Part shown: piece by piece, positions 45,673 through 57,279 of the stretch
How the letters are laid out: every line of letters begins with the position of its first letter
Position numbering within the stretch: position 1 is the stretch's first letter
Assembly (NCBI GenBank): GCA_030847615.1
Contig: JAUMIR010000004.1
Span: 226,466,501-226,530,500, forward strand
DNA length: 64,000 nt
Direction: 5' to 3'
DNA from: Gambelia wislizenii
Taxonomy: Eukaryota > Chordata > Lepidosauria > Squamata > Crotaphytidae
Program-made: the position numbers and the translations under genes
The notes under the pieces: generated by a model
Database searches by the model: none
Seen by the model: the letters and a program-made list of their open reading frames with translations, nothing else
What the model was told of the DNA's origin: nothing

Positions 45673-46530
45673 GGACAAACACCACCATCCCCACATTGCC
45701 ATAGGCAAATCTGTGCTTAAGTCCGTTCAGCAGTTCACCTACCTGGGAAGCATCATCTCCTCAGATGCCAAGATTGACAAAGAGATCGATCACAGATTAG
45801 CAAAGTCATGTAGCGCATTTGGAAGACTTTACAAAGAGTCTGGAGTAACAAACACCTGAGGCGAAGCACAAAAATCAATGTGTATAGAGCCATTGTACTG
45901 TCTATTCTCCTTTATGGGTCTGAAACATGGATCACCTATCGCCAACACTTACGACTCCTCCAATGCTTTCATCAGCACTGTCTATGCACAATCCTAAATA
46001 TACACTGGACTGACTATGTGACAAATGTTGCTGTCCTTGAGCAAGCAGGGATCACCAGCATTCAGGCCATGATATTGAGAACACAGCTGCACTGGGCAGG
46101 GCATGTTTCTAGAATGGAGGACCATTGCTTCCCCAAAATAGTACTCTACGGTGAACTCGCCATGGGTCAACACAAGAGGGGCGCTCCAAAAAAGTGATAC
46201 AAGGACTTCCTGAAACAACATTTCAGGCTCGGCCAAACTGATCACCAACAATGGTCCGCCCTGGCCTCACATCGGGAGGCATGGAGACGCACTATCCACA
46301 ATGCTGCAGCCTTATTTGAGAATTCATGCTGAACAAGTCTTGAAGAGAAATGACGACGCAGAAAGAATCACAAGCCGGAAACATCACGCAAGGAGACCTT
46401 CTGCTTTGCTTTCTGCAACCGGACTTGTTTATCTCAGATTGGCCTTTTTAGTCATCAGCAGAAAGTGCGGGATGAGTCCTTCCTGAATCTTCATTTGCGA
46501 AGAAAAGCCAGAGAGAGAGAGATAGGTAAA
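45673..46530 (+). mobile_element. Non-LTR LINE 3' end, copy 2
   Basis: Same element as 23388-24204, in the opposite orientation and slightly longer at the 5' side. A first frame (45593-45859) gives IAIGKSVLKSVQQFTYLGS and SSDAKIDKEIDHRLAK; the next (45880-46197) gives LLYGSETWITYRQHLRLL and LYGELAMGQHKRGAPKK and then stops at a tga where copy 1 reads on. The cysteine finger region is present in a third frame (about 46430). It ends at gaagaaaagccagagagag. A dead copy with three or more lesions. Confidence 0.82.
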
Positions 46531-46687
46531 AAGATCCTGAAGTTACTTGCCTCTCACAGCACTCCATTTGAGCTAATAATAATTCCTCCAAATATCAATA
46601 TAGTTTATGGCATCTTGAGTGGGGCTCTAAAGCACCCCCAATCCCTTCAAGTAACAGCCTGTTGTAGCTAAAATAGGATCAGCTAGA
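46531..46687. other. Unassigned sequence
   Basis: Short stretch between two repeats. Nothing recognised. Confidence 0.35.
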
Positions 46688-46914
46688 GTAGAATCCCATT
46701 CTTTCCTAACTCAAGCTTTATTGCATGGTTTGCTGCAACCTGACACTGAAAGTATGTGTTTCTCCACCCTCCTTTAGTATCCTCCCACTGCCAATGCTGC
46801 AAACATCTTCCAGCTAGACAGAAGACAGGAAGAGAGGGTCTGGGCTTCCGTAAAAAAGATTTCGTAGAAAGAAGCTTCTTTGGCAGAGGCTTTGTTAAGT
46901 GAGGTATGCCTGTG
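46688..46914. mobile_element. Tc1/mariner-like MITE fragment, inverted
   Basis: The right end ggctttgttaagtgaggtatgcc is the inverted counterpart of ggcatgcctcagttaac at 39445. The left part (gaatcccattctttcc) matches, inverted, the sub-terminal block at 12210. The outer left end is missing. Confidence 0.55.
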
Positions 46915-47103
46915 CAATTTAAGTTCATAATATTAATAATTTTGCTATGCAACCGCCCTTTTTTAATAGAGTAAAGGACATTTGAGAATGCATTGAGGAA
47001 GCAAAGGAATTTGCTGCTAGGTAAAATCTGTTTGGCTTCTATGTTATGCAATGAAAATGTTAGAATGTTTCTTCTCAGTCCAAAGTAGAGGTAATTATAG
47101 ATA

Positions 47104-47202
47104 ATGTTTATGAGAGGAGGGCAACTTGTGGCCCTCTGGTTTGTTTGGTTTTTTTGAACTGTAGTTCTCATCATCCACAAGTTGCCCTCCTCTCATAAAC
47201 AT
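47104..47202. repeat. Perfect 28-bp inverted repeat
   Basis: Arms at 47104-47131 (atgtttatgagaggagggca, then acttgtgg) and 47175-47202 (exact reverse complement), 43 bp apart. The inner arm and loop (ggagggcaacttgtgg, gaactgtagttctcatcatcc) look like a short hAT MITE, but the perfect arms extend beyond the usual MITE end. Confidence 0.92.
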
Positions 47203-47643
47203 TAGGGTTAGGGTGGGTGTATATTGCAGTCTAAAAAGGTCTAGAGGACCACTTCTGCTTTACATTCAAATTTAAATGTTACGCTTTGTATTGTGGATAT
47301 ATTACCCTAAATTGATATGTTATCCTAAATCTTTCTTTACTTTAAAGCTGAAGATCTAGGTTTCCCTACCTGTACAAATTTAAATATCTTTCCAAGAGCC
47401 TTCTTCTAATATTTACATATTTGACAAATATCCCTAAGGTTTTAGTCTTTTTTTAAATCACAGCTTTTCTATCAGAATGACCACAGTAGGAGCATACAGT
47501 GAAAGGAGATAGGAATGTACAGTGCAACAAGCAGTTGAACTGAACTTAAGCAGAAAAGATAAATGTGAACACAGATATGAATATAAATATATTCATTTTT
47601 GAATACAATGAAAGGAGCAGTGTTTTTAGGTGTGTGCTATTAC
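47203..47643. other. Intron, nothing recognised
   Basis: AT-rich and unassigned. Confidence 0.4.
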
Positions 47644-47892
47644 CAGTAGGACCCCCGTATCCACTGATTTATTATCCACCGATTCAATTATCCATGGGAC
47701 ACGAAACAGCACACCTACCATAGAATCTTCTAGAAAATGTGTCCTCTCTAGCCATTTTCTAGGCCCTCCAGGGCAACTCTGGTATTTTAAACCAGAAGTC
47801 CCATTATTTTCAATGGTGTTCGCTATTATCCACTGTTTTCAGTATCCACCCCCCCCGCGAACCAATCCCCAGTGGAGACAGGGGAGCTACTG
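47644..47892. mobile_element. Tigger-type MITE
   Basis: Left cagtaggacccccgtatcc, right cagtggagacaggggagctactg, with TA on the right. The interior has tctctagccattttctagg and gaagtcccattattttcaat. Same broad group as 26115, with ends like those of 11079. Confidence 0.8.
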
Positions 47893-48240
47893 TACATAAT
47901 AGTCTTCATGTAAGGAAAAATGTGACATACACACTCTCCTTCCTGCTGCTTGAAGGCTTTCTTCTGGCATGCCTCCCAATCTAGAAAATGATTGGTAAAA
48001 TACTAATGACTTTTTTGTAGTCCTTAGCAAGCAACAGTCTATTTCTCCTGCTACTCTGCAGGAAGAAATGGTGGAGATTGCATAGCTAGATTGCATGTAG
48101 CCTATGGGATCCCTACTCCTGGCCTGATCTCTACATTACACTTAGGCCCAGAAGCAGCTCCCTCCATCCCAACTGCCACTGCTGTAGCCTTGGAGGGAGA
48201 GAAGAAGAAGCAGTATTCACAAGACTTAATCCCCTCCCTT
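47893..48240. other. Unassigned sequence
   Basis: No gene or repeat boundary supported. Confidence 0.35.
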
Positions 48241-48366
48241 GCTGCCACCCCCTTTTCCTTTTGTGCCATGTCTTCGTTAAATTGTAAACCTGAGGGCAGG
48301 GGACTGTTTTGTTGTTCTTTTACTTGTAAAGCGCCAATGAACAGTGATGGCACTATATAAATAAAT
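48241..48366 (+). mobile_element. LINE 3' fragment
   Basis: gttaaattgtaaacctgagg, gcaggggactgttttgttg and actatataaataaatgatg resemble a common LINE (L2/L3-type) 3' end. Confidence 0.4.
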
Positions 48367-48540
48367 GATGATGACACTGATTATCTTAATACAGTAATAA
48401 TTATAATAGCAATAATAATAGCAATAATAGCTTTTTATTCATAAAAATAAAAAATAGTTTTTAATCTAGAAGAGATTCATACCATTAACAAAACATGAAA
48501 CGGCACTAAATTAAGCTCACAGTATCATCTTAGTTTTGTA

Positions 48541-48722
48541 GCATCATAGAATTGGAGGAGACCACAAAGGCCATCCAGTCCAACCCCCTGCTTTGCAGGA
48601 ATACACTATCAAAGCACTCCTGACAGATGGCCATCTAGCCTCTGTTTAAAAACCTCCACAGAAGAAGACTCCACCACACTATGAGGCAGTGTATTCCACT
48701 GTCGAACAGAGCTGTGGTTGTA
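48541..48722 (-). mobile_element. CR1 LINE 3' fragment
   Basis: gcatcatagaattggagg, then ccatccagtccaacccc and gatggccatctagcctctg; antisense, 5'-truncated. Confidence 0.85.
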
Positions 48723-49250
48723 GAATTTTTTACTGGTGTTCAGCTGTTCTTTCCAATCAGCTGAGCATGCTGTTCAGAAAACTGTAGCAATGGAAGAGAA
48801 GGTGTGCAGCTACAATATGAGTTTGAAGGGCTGGGTAGTTGTGAGAGATGATGCTTTAGAGGGAAAAGCATTGTCAGGGGGCATATCCCTGCCCGCAACC
48901 ACACTCCCTGTGGCCTCTCTTGGTTGATGAAGAATCTTTACATTTTCAAAGCTTTGAAATTGATTAATATATTGTACCTAAGTACTCCAAGGGAATTCAG
49001 CTGATGATAGAAAAGAAGTATCCATCCCTAATTTAAAAATTTTCTATCCCCCCCAAATTACCAGTACTGAAAAGAAGAAGCATAACATCAAAACCAGAAG
49101 ATTGAAAATACATTCTCCTACTTGGGATGACAATGTTCCATGATTTCTATTGATAAACTGGATAGTATTTAGAGGGGAAATGTTGTGGAAATTAAAAATG
49201 AAAATGACATATAATATGAAAGAAATGTTACACAGAAACATGCTAATTTA
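48723..49250. other. Intron, nothing recognised
   Basis: No supported feature before the hAT MITE target duplication at 49251. Confidence 0.4.
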
Positions 49251-49258
49251 ATCTGGAG

Positions 49259-49396
49259 CAGGGGTGGGCAAATTGCAGCCTTCTCAGCATCGTTGAACTG
49301 CAGCTCCCATGAGCCATAGTCAACACAGACGATGGTGATGAATGCTGGGAGTTATAGTCCAGCAATACCTGGGGCACTGCACTTTGCTCACCCTTG
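49259..49396. mobile_element. Short hAT MITE (138 bp)
   Basis: Left caggggtgggcaaattgcag, right actttgctcacccttg, inverted over about 14 bp. Target duplication atctggag (49251-49258) and atttagag (49397-49404) with two differences. Interior: ctgcagctcccatgagcc and tgctgggagttatagtcc, typical of this MITE group. Confidence 0.78.
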
Positions 49397-49573
49397 ATTT
49401 AGAGAATGGATGAAGATATAATAGATTGATGTTTCCCCTTATAGAAAAGAATAACACAGATTTTGAGAATAGATGTTCAATAATATGGAAGTGACATGTT
49501 GACATCATTGCTGTTTATCTCATTTTGAATGTTCATGCAGTACACTGTCCTGATATAGTGCTATTTTAATGTA

Positions 49574-50465
49574 CAGTTGCCCCTCCACATTTGTGGCTTT
49601 CACTTTCGCAGCTCTGATTATTTGAGGTTTGCTCAGCAAGTACCCCATTTAAATCAGCTTCTCTCCCTCTCAGACAAGGGAGGGGAGTCAATTTAAATGG
49701 AACGCTCCCCAAGAAAACCATGCTCAACTCCCTGCTCTCCCAGGGCTTGGCTCTGTTTGGGGTGGAGAGCCAAGCCCTGGGAGAGCAGGAAGTTAGGGGC
49801 AAACACACTTTTCAGCCACCCCCCGCCCTTCCCAAAGCTACAATGGGGCTCTTCCAGCCCCATTGCGGCTTTGCAAAGCATGGGGGATGGCTGGCAAGCC
49901 TCCCCCCTGTCCAGCCAGCCACCCCTCTGCCCCTCCCGAAGCCGCGATGGGGCTCTTCCAGCCCCATTGCAGCTTTGCGAAGCATGGGGGGATGTCTAGG
50001 AAGCCTCTCCCCCCATCCAGCCAGCCACCCCTCCGCCCCTCCCGAAGCTGCAATGGGGCTCTTCCAGCCCCATCATGGCTTTGCGAAACGCAGGGGGATG
50101 GCTGGCAACCCTCCCCCTGTCCAGACAGCCACTCCTCCGTCCCTTCCTGAAGCCATGATGGGGCTCTTCCAGCCCCATTGCAGCTTCGGAAAGAGTGGGA
50201 CGTCGCTGGCAAGCCTCCCCCTCACCCAGCCAGCCCCATCGCGCTTTGGGAAGGGGGGAGGAGTGGCTGGCTGGGTGAACGGGAGGCTTGCCAGCCACCC
50301 CCCACGCTTCCCAAAGTGGCAAATGGGGTTGAAAAGCCCTGTTGCCACTTTGGAAGGGCAGAGGGGGTTGCAGGTGGATGGGATGAGGAGACCTTTTTTA
50401 TTCACTTTTTTCACATTGGCAGGGGTATTGCACCCCAAACCCCCGCTAATGTGGAGGGACGACTG
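49574..50465. mobile_element. Tigger-type MITE with 105-bp hairpin repeat
   Basis: TA-flanked (49572-49573, 50466-50467). Left cagttgcccctccacatttg, right ctaatgtggagggacgactg. The core is a tandem array in which ggggctcttccagcccc recurs at 49845, 49949, 50055 and 50160 (about 105 bp apart). The motif itself is a small palindrome, and the outer parts add inverted segments (ccctgggagagcagg at 49737 and again inverted near 49775). The 273-codon frame is repeat-derived, as frames of similar size exist on the other strand. Confidence 0.85.
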
Positions 50466-50576
50466 TATTTGGCTAAATCAAGGGTTAGTCCTGCCTGTAG
50501 TAAACCCACTGAAATTATTGGAAGCAGTTAGCTGTAACTAAGAATGTCCCATTGATTCCAGTGAATCTACTGGACT

Positions 50577-50806
50577 GAGAGCCAGCGTGGTGTAGTGGTT
50601 TGAGGTTTGGATTATGACTCTGGAGGCCAGGGTTCAAATCCCCGCTCAGCTATGGAAACCCAGTGGGTGACTTTGGGAAGTCACACTCTCTCAGCCTCAG
50701 AGGAAGGTGAAGACAACCCCCCTCTGAAGAAACCTTACCAAGAAAACCCTGTGATAGATTTGTTGTTGTGTCACCATAAGTCATAAATGACACACAACTA
50801 CAACAA
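50577..50806 (+). mobile_element. Sauria-type tRNA SINE
   Basis: tRNA-like head with box A (gtggtgtagtggttt) and box B (ggttcaaatcc), then aacccagtgggtgac, tctctcagcctcagaggaag and accaagaaaaccctgtgatag. The tail gtcaccataagtcataaatg and acacacaactacaac is the BovB-like 3' end shared with the 5S SINE at 16112. The boxes are intact; transcription is possible but not shown. Confidence 0.9.
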
Positions 50807-50854
50807 AGGCCTGGACTAACAATGGATTTAGCCCTTCATTATTGCAATACTATA

Positions 50855-51086
50855 TAATTGTCCCTTCATATTCATTGGGGTTTAGTTCCAGGACCCCTCT
50901 CCCCGTAGATACCAAAATCCATGAATATAAGTCCCATTGTATGCAATGGCATAGCAAAATGGTGTCCCTTATATAAGATGGCAAAATCAAGGTTTGCTCT
51001 TTGGATTATTATTTTTTAAGAATATTTTCAAGCTGTGAATACTTAAATCCGTGAATACCAAATCCGTGGATATGGAGGGACAACTG
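50855..51086. mobile_element. Tigger-type MITE, inverted copy of the 23109 type
   Basis: The interior aagtcccattgtatgcaatgg and cccttatataagatggc is the reverse of the 23109 copy. Right end gatatggagggacaactg next to TA; left end decayed (attgtcccttcatattc). Confidence 0.83.
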
Positions 51087-51901
51087 TATGTTGATTCCAC
51101 TTAGAAACTGTCAAATAATTGAGCCTAGAGATTACTCAGACACTATAGACCACTGTCGTCCCATGCGTGTAATCAAGTATTTTTGTTTTAGAAAGCAATC
51201 ATTGCATGCACTTCTTGAAGTTCTAATACTACAGCTAGATCAGATTTCTCAAGCTTCATCTTGTTATCTTTTTGCGAAATACTCGAACAATCCTTTCTTA
51301 CGAACTGAATGTAGAAATTTTACTGTTTGGATTTTTCATGGAACCAGCCGAAAGAACAGCCACAGTCACTGTCCTGTCTCCATGAAGACGATGTGTTATT
51401 TGTTTGTAAAACCTGTAACAATTCCATTCTGCCTTCCCAATAAAGACTACATTATAAGAAGTGAGATAAATCCTCTAGTCTAGTAATATATTATCGCTCT
51501 GGGTACGTGCTTTTTGTAATAATTTTTGGTTTTTTGTAGAAACAGGCCTACTAAAGTTACTAGCCTGCAAAAAACAATGACTGGTCTTCTGGAGCTGGTA
51601 GAGGAGACACGAAGACGTTTATTTTCCCCTGGATATGGAGGAGGGGCCTTCCCTCCTCTAGTAATTGCCATGCTTTCTAAGCTGCATGCAAAAGAGGGAT
51701 GGCGGCACCATCTCTGTTCTTTGCCTGCATGCAGCTTCATGTTGCTACAGTTTAGTGCTTAAATATGCAGGGGTCCTCTGGTTTGACTTAATTTTTGTCC
51801 TTAATCGATAGTAGTTCCTTTTACAGAGAACAAGCATCAGCCAAATAAATACATTTTTTCATCTCTCATTTTCAAATATTATTTTGCACTTTTATGTCTG
51901 T
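51087..51901. other. Intron, nothing recognised
   Basis: Open frames occur on both strands (for example 51088-51483 and 51526-51762) but lack domains or supporting splice structure. Part of 51480-51780 may be an unknown repeat. Confidence 0.4.
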
Positions 51902-52215
51902 GGAGATTTTCACACAGGGAAATTATTCCCCAGGTAGATCGGGAGAGAAACAGGGCTGTTCTGGGTCCAGCGCCCCGTTTTGCACCACACTTCCTTCTCC
52001 CGATCTCCCGTTGTCTTCCCTCCGTGCTGTTTCCATTTCTCTCCTGGCACGTTTGTTAGTAAAAAATACCAGGAGGGAAATGGAAGCTGCACGGAGGGAA
52101 GATGACAGGAGATCGGGAGAAGAAAGGGGGCATGCGAAATGGGGCGCTGGACCTAGAACAGCCCCGTTTTTCTCCTGATCTCCCCAGGGAATAATTTCCC
52201 TGTGTAAAAATCTCC
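51902..52215. mobile_element. Foldback element, 314 bp
   Basis: Almost the whole segment is one imperfect palindrome. The left arm reads ggagattttcacacaggga, aattattcccc, gggctgttctgggtccagcg, cttctcccgatctcccg, cttccctccgtgc; the right arm is the reverse complement in the same order, ending tccctgtgtaaaaatctcc. The loop is near 52060. No convincing target duplication was found; superfamily unknown. Confidence 0.82.
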
Positions 52216-54486
52216 TAAGTCTCTTACTGTTATGACTGTAAGAATAATTAGAACTACAGTATAAATATGGTGGGGAGCATTTCCCAACAAATAGACAAGG
52301 TGATGCAAAGTCATTCCTTACATACCTACTTGTAACATGTATATTTTTCCTATCACAGTTACTTCTAATTCATGCTGTCTTTCCTGTTTTCCAAAGAGTC
52401 CATAAAGTAAAGTCACAGCTTCTACAAAAAGTAAAGAAATGAGCTGTTTGAAAAGTTGAGAATTGTCTAATTTAACTTAATAGAGAATTATAGCTTTCAG
52501 ATAAAAATTTATTAAACAAGGAAATCTGTGTCAGATGAAACTTCCTTTGGATGTGAAGCATTTTTTTGTGTGTGTAAGGAAATACTATTTTAAAGGAAGG
52601 AATATTTGTGTAGCAACTAATTGAAATAGAGCAAGTTTTACATCCTACAGTCTACTGTAATTTCTTTTTGATTTGAGACTCAAGATGACAGCGGGACCTT
52701 TAAATATAGACCTGTCAAAGCTAGTCTCTGTAGCATTACAAAGGGCTTTCATGTAGCCTAAGGATAGGTCATCCAAGGCAGCATCAGATAGCTTAACTAA
52801 TACATGGACAATGTTAACCTGTTAATATTTGACTAAATATTTGCTTTCACATTGTACACTTAGGTATTCTCAGGTTTCAGAATCCCCCTCCCTTATCTCC
52901 CATCTTGGTTTTTGAATTGCACAAAGTTTCATGCTTCTAAAGGTGAAACTGATAGTGCCTGCACCATAACCATCAGCTGTCAGTTCCTTTCACAACAAAT
53001 TACTTTCATTACGAGACACTCAATATGTCCTGCCTTCATTCTTCCCATCTCCTTCTCTTCCCACAACATGACTTAATAGCAGTTCCCAGTTCCTTGTTTC
53101 TCTCCCCCTCTCCATTTCCTCAGTGGCTTTCAAGTTGATCATTGTTAACAAAATGGTTGGCTTCATGGTAATTTCAATAATTAGTTTGCTTTTAATGCTG
53201 TGTTTCCAGATGTAGAAACCTGGTCTGTGCCTTCTAGAAACACATTACTGTAACTTTAGACAACTGTGATCTGTGCATAGCCATTCTTTAAGCTAATCAG
53301 ACTACCTTGTTTAGAACTTTAATCTTTGACTGTTGAAATCCAGCATAATAAGCACATATTTAATTCACTAGTTCAACTTCTTTTCAGTAACTGATACAAG
53401 TACAGTAATCACTTGCCTTCTCTTCCTTCTCCTCTTCCTTTTGCACAAGCCTATAGAGTGAAGGTGGTGAGGGTTATCCTACTGTGCAGTTTGTTTCAGT
53501 GAAGTGTGTGTTCTGTACTTTATGTTTGTATTCATTTCAGAAGGTTTTCTGCCTGACCTGAAGCTTTTATAATGAAGCAGTAAAAATGTAGTTTTTAATG
53601 CAAGACAGAGGACTCTTGAGTGTTTTAGTCAGTTTAATTTACAGAGTAACAATTACTCTGGAGCTGTGAATGTGTTTGTGTGCTATACAAAGGTATTTTG
53701 TGGAGTAGGTGTGAGTGTGTTTGCAGTCATTTAAAATACTGATTGGAAGCAGCTGTTTGAACTTTTTTGTGTAATGATAGCTGAAATTAAAGGTAACAGT
53801 AATTTCCATCATGCTCAATGCTTTGTATTTTCACAGTGACTATGTCTCCAGCTTTAAAGGAAATTATTTTTAAAAGGAAGTTAGTGTTCTCTGAACTACT
53901 GAGGAAATAGCCTCATTACTCTGAACTTTTCTTGAGGCATTGGGAGTTTCATTATCCTGAACAGTTCCATTTTGTATTTTTCTTCATTTTTATGCCTTAC
54001 TTACTTACTTAATCAGTGCCTAACTTTCCTAATGTAAATCTAAACATTCATTTCATCTCATTGATCATCAAAGGGCTATTGCATCCTAGACCTCAGATTG
54101 CTTAGGAGGTGCTCTCAGAAAAGTGCTGTGACAAGTTTGTTAAATACTTTTCGAAGAAAATTGCTCAGATTTATTCTGACTCCACACTGGAGGTAGAGTC
54201 TGGGGAGGCAACTGAGTCATGTACTTGTCCGATTTTGATGGATGAGTTGCTTGGATAGGGGAGGCCAACCACCTGTCTATTAGACCCATGTCCATCCTGG
54301 CTAATTAAAGTTGCCAGTGGAAGACTCACCAGTTGAGTAGTGTATGTTGTAAATGCTTCTTTGAAAGAAGGCTTTGTTCTGACCTCTCAGAATGAAGCAA
54401 TTGAAACAGTTGAGAAACTGAAGAGATAAAGTAGATGCTAAATATAAATAGTCTGTCACTAAAAAGAACACTAAGTGGAACTAATT
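52216..54486. other. Mostly unique intron
   Basis: About 2.3 kb with no recognised repeat, exon or long frame. One of the longest repeat-poor stretches in the window. Confidence 0.5.
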
Positions 54487-54742
54487 AGAATCATCAAATC
54501 ATAGAATTACAGAGTTGGAAGAGACCACAAGGGCCATCCAGTCCAACCCCCTGCCATGCAGGAATACACAATCAAAGCATCCCTGACAGATGGCCATCTA
54601 GCCTCTGTTTAAAGACCTCCAAGGAAGGAGACCCCACCACGCTCCGAGGGAGTGTGTTCCACTGCCGAACAGCTTTTACTGTCAGAACGTTCCTCCTAAT
54701 GTTGAGGTGGAATCTCTGTTCCTGGAGCTTACACCCATTGAG
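54487..54742 (-). mobile_element. CR1 LINE 3' fragment
   Basis: agaatcatcaaatcatagaa, cagagttggaagagacc and ggaatctctgttcctggagc, stopping at acccattg as in the copy at 18918. Antisense. The 97-codon minus frame 54865-54572 joins unrelated flank to the CR1 coding end ([24 protein letters not shown]). Confidence 0.9.
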
Positions 54743-56339
54743 AGCACCATTTGTTATATAGAGAGTTGTCATACAATTTTGAAGTTGTAACCTCTGTGAC
54801 ATAATAAACCAAAAAAGTTTGTTCGTTAACTGTTCCACTGACTCATCTTGCATTATTTCCCTCATAATGAAAGGGAAAGGTCACACTAAACGAAAGAACA
54901 CACACCAGTATATAGAATCTATCCACAGAAAGGGTCACCTGGAGACTCAGGCGCCAGTCCAGATAAGGGATTAGTAAAAGGGGACCTGGAATAGGGTGGC
55001 AGTGGGGACCTGGAATAGGGTGGCAGTGACAGGCAGCCAGTGCTGAGTGTTGAGGGCAGCTTGGCTGGCTTTACATCACAATCACCTTGGTAGCCATTGT
55101 GGGCTGGGCAGGGATACAGAAGTACTTTTAATTAATAAATAAAATAAATATTTTTAAAAGTCTGTAGGTCAAAGACTGTAAATGAAGTAACAATGCAGCT
55201 GCCCTTTTTTCATTAAACTGAAACCTGATTAGTTCTCCTGACCCCCATGGAAAGTCAGAAAAAAAAGAGACACGGTTTGCTGGCTGCTTAGTAGGCCATC
55301 TCATTTGGGCTCTGAAGGGACAAAGTGTGTTCTGTGTTTGAGTACCTTTTCTATTTTATGATGAAGTTAATTATGGAGACAAATGAAGCTGTATACACTT
55401 TATTGTTCTAAAGAATAGAGGTGCTAGTTTTATTATCAGTGATTTGAATACACATACCCAGGTGTATTATTTGCATTCCTATTTAACTGAAGTAGGAATG
55501 TGGGTTTTTCAAAAAGGAGAATCTAGATACTTGAACTTACAGACAATGGCCTTGTATCTTATAAGTACGGTATATCTCTGTAGATCTAGTTTCTCAGGAG
55601 AGCTTTTGTCATTTTAATTTTTTATGGGTTTAAATTATATTCCTGACAATAATAATTTCCTTTAGTTCTCCTCCTTCACATGTCACTCAGAAAAAAAAAT
55701 ACATTCTGTTATATCACTACTGGCACATCTTTGCATTGTATTTGTGAAGCTGGGTTCTTGGTTCTTTTATATGCTTTATAAGGCCAGTGTTCATTAAAAG
55801 TAGAGGGACTGTAAAGCTTGGGGAGTTGCATTGGAAACATGGCATGACCCAGAGGACCAACACTGACTTTAATACTTTTACTACTTGCAGCTTACTAGAA
55901 GCAGAGGAAAATGCACCAGGGCCAGCTCCACTGGGATTCTCTTCATGAACTATTTTCCATCTGGTCACTACTACTACTATTTCAGTTTAAGAAACGGAAC
56001 CTCCTGTTTCCTCTTTTCTCTTTATCTCTTTTTTCTTGTATGTTGTTGTATGTTGTGTCTTTTAGATTGTAAACATGTAGCACAAGACTGTGTTGTTTAT
56101 ACTGATGATATGTAAGGTGGTCTAGAAACCTTTGGTTAAGGAATAGATTAAAATACTTCAAATAATCAACAGAGCATTGTTATAAATGTTCTGGAATTAT
56201 TTACTGAATATGTGAGAGATTATCACGAGGCTAGTATCTTGGGGCAATCGCGTTATGAAAGGAACACATCACATTGAAAACATTTCTTATCACACCACTC
56301 TCCTTTCACGTGACTGCGCTGCTTTGAAACGCTCCCTGG
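54743..56339. other. Intron, mostly unassigned
   Basis: A small local duplication (ggggacctggaatagggtgg) repeats at about 54979 and 55002. About 56060-56110 resembles a LINE 3' tail. No gene supported. Confidence 0.4.
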
Positions 56340-56958
56340 TGTAATAAGTTTCTTTGCTGCAGTTCCAACATTACAGCACTCAGTCCATAAGGGGGCCTTA
56401 ATCTCCTCTCCTGCTCTGTCTCCCTCCCACTCACTATTCCAAAGCAGGCTAACTCTGTCTCTGTTGGTTTTTAATTTTTTTATCTTTGTTGTATTTGTGT
56501 ACTTAAAGCAAACCGGTAATTGTTTTTGCTGTGATTATGCAAACACAGCGAAGATTTTTTTTTTAATGACAGGCATGGAGTTAGCCTGCTTTGGAATAGC
56601 AAGTGGGAGTGGGACATGGCAGGAGAGAGGACAAGCAGGGCTGGCTTTACCATACTGCCAAATCAGCATCTGCGGGGGGGCCCACCCCGACCAACCTAAC
56701 CCTCCTCCTGAAAAAACCTGCTGCTGGCTTAAAAAAACAACAACAGCGTCTCCCTAACTAGAAAGAGAAAGAGAAAGACGGAGCTTTCTTTGTGTGGTTG
56801 AAGCTGGAGGGAGTTTGCTTCTCCCTCGCCCCCTCCTCTCAGGATCGTCAAAAGGCAAGCCAGCCAGGCGTGTGTCGAGAGGAGTGAGTGTGTGTGAGAG
56901 AGAGGGGGGGGAGGGAAGGGGGAGGGTCATCTCTCCCCTGCTCTCTCTTCAGAAAGGA

Positions 56959-56960
56959 GT

Positions 56961-56999
<39 letters not shown>

Positions 57000-57130
57000 C
57001 TCTCTCTCTCGTTCTCTTTCCCTCCCTTCTTTCTCACTTTTTATCCCCTCCTCCCTCCCTTCCTTCTTTCTTTGCCTCCCTTCTTTCTGACTTCTTGTCT
57101 CTCTCTCTTTCTTTCTTCCCTTTCCTAACT
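56959..57130. repeat. (TTTC)n and pyrimidine-rich tract
   Basis: About 11 tttc units (56959-57002) continue as an impure TC/TTCC tract to about 57130. The Phe/Ser-rich and Lys/Glu-rich frames here are translations of the repeat. Confidence 0.92.
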
Positions 57131-57279
57131 TCCACATAGATCCCCTCCAGCCCATCTTTCCAGCTGCTCTTAACCTGTCCTGGTTTCTCTCCCCTTCCTC
57201 CCTCCCTTTTGCCCTTGGTCTTCTTCAGCTTCCTCCCTTTGATGCCAACTGAGTTCAACCTGCAAAAGGAAACTGTGTG

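Noticed and set aside
49720..50541. 273-codon open frame
   Set aside because: Falls within a 105-bp repeat inside a MITE; frames of over 100 codons also exist on the opposite strand.
50577..50660. A tRNA gene (intact box A and box B)
   Set aside because: The head does not fold as a full cloverleaf by eye and is followed by a SINE body; same for 20286.
51526..51762. 78-codon frame reading TGLLELVEETRRRL
   Set aside because: Looks helical, but there is no recognised family and an equally long frame exists on the other strand; likely a repeat.
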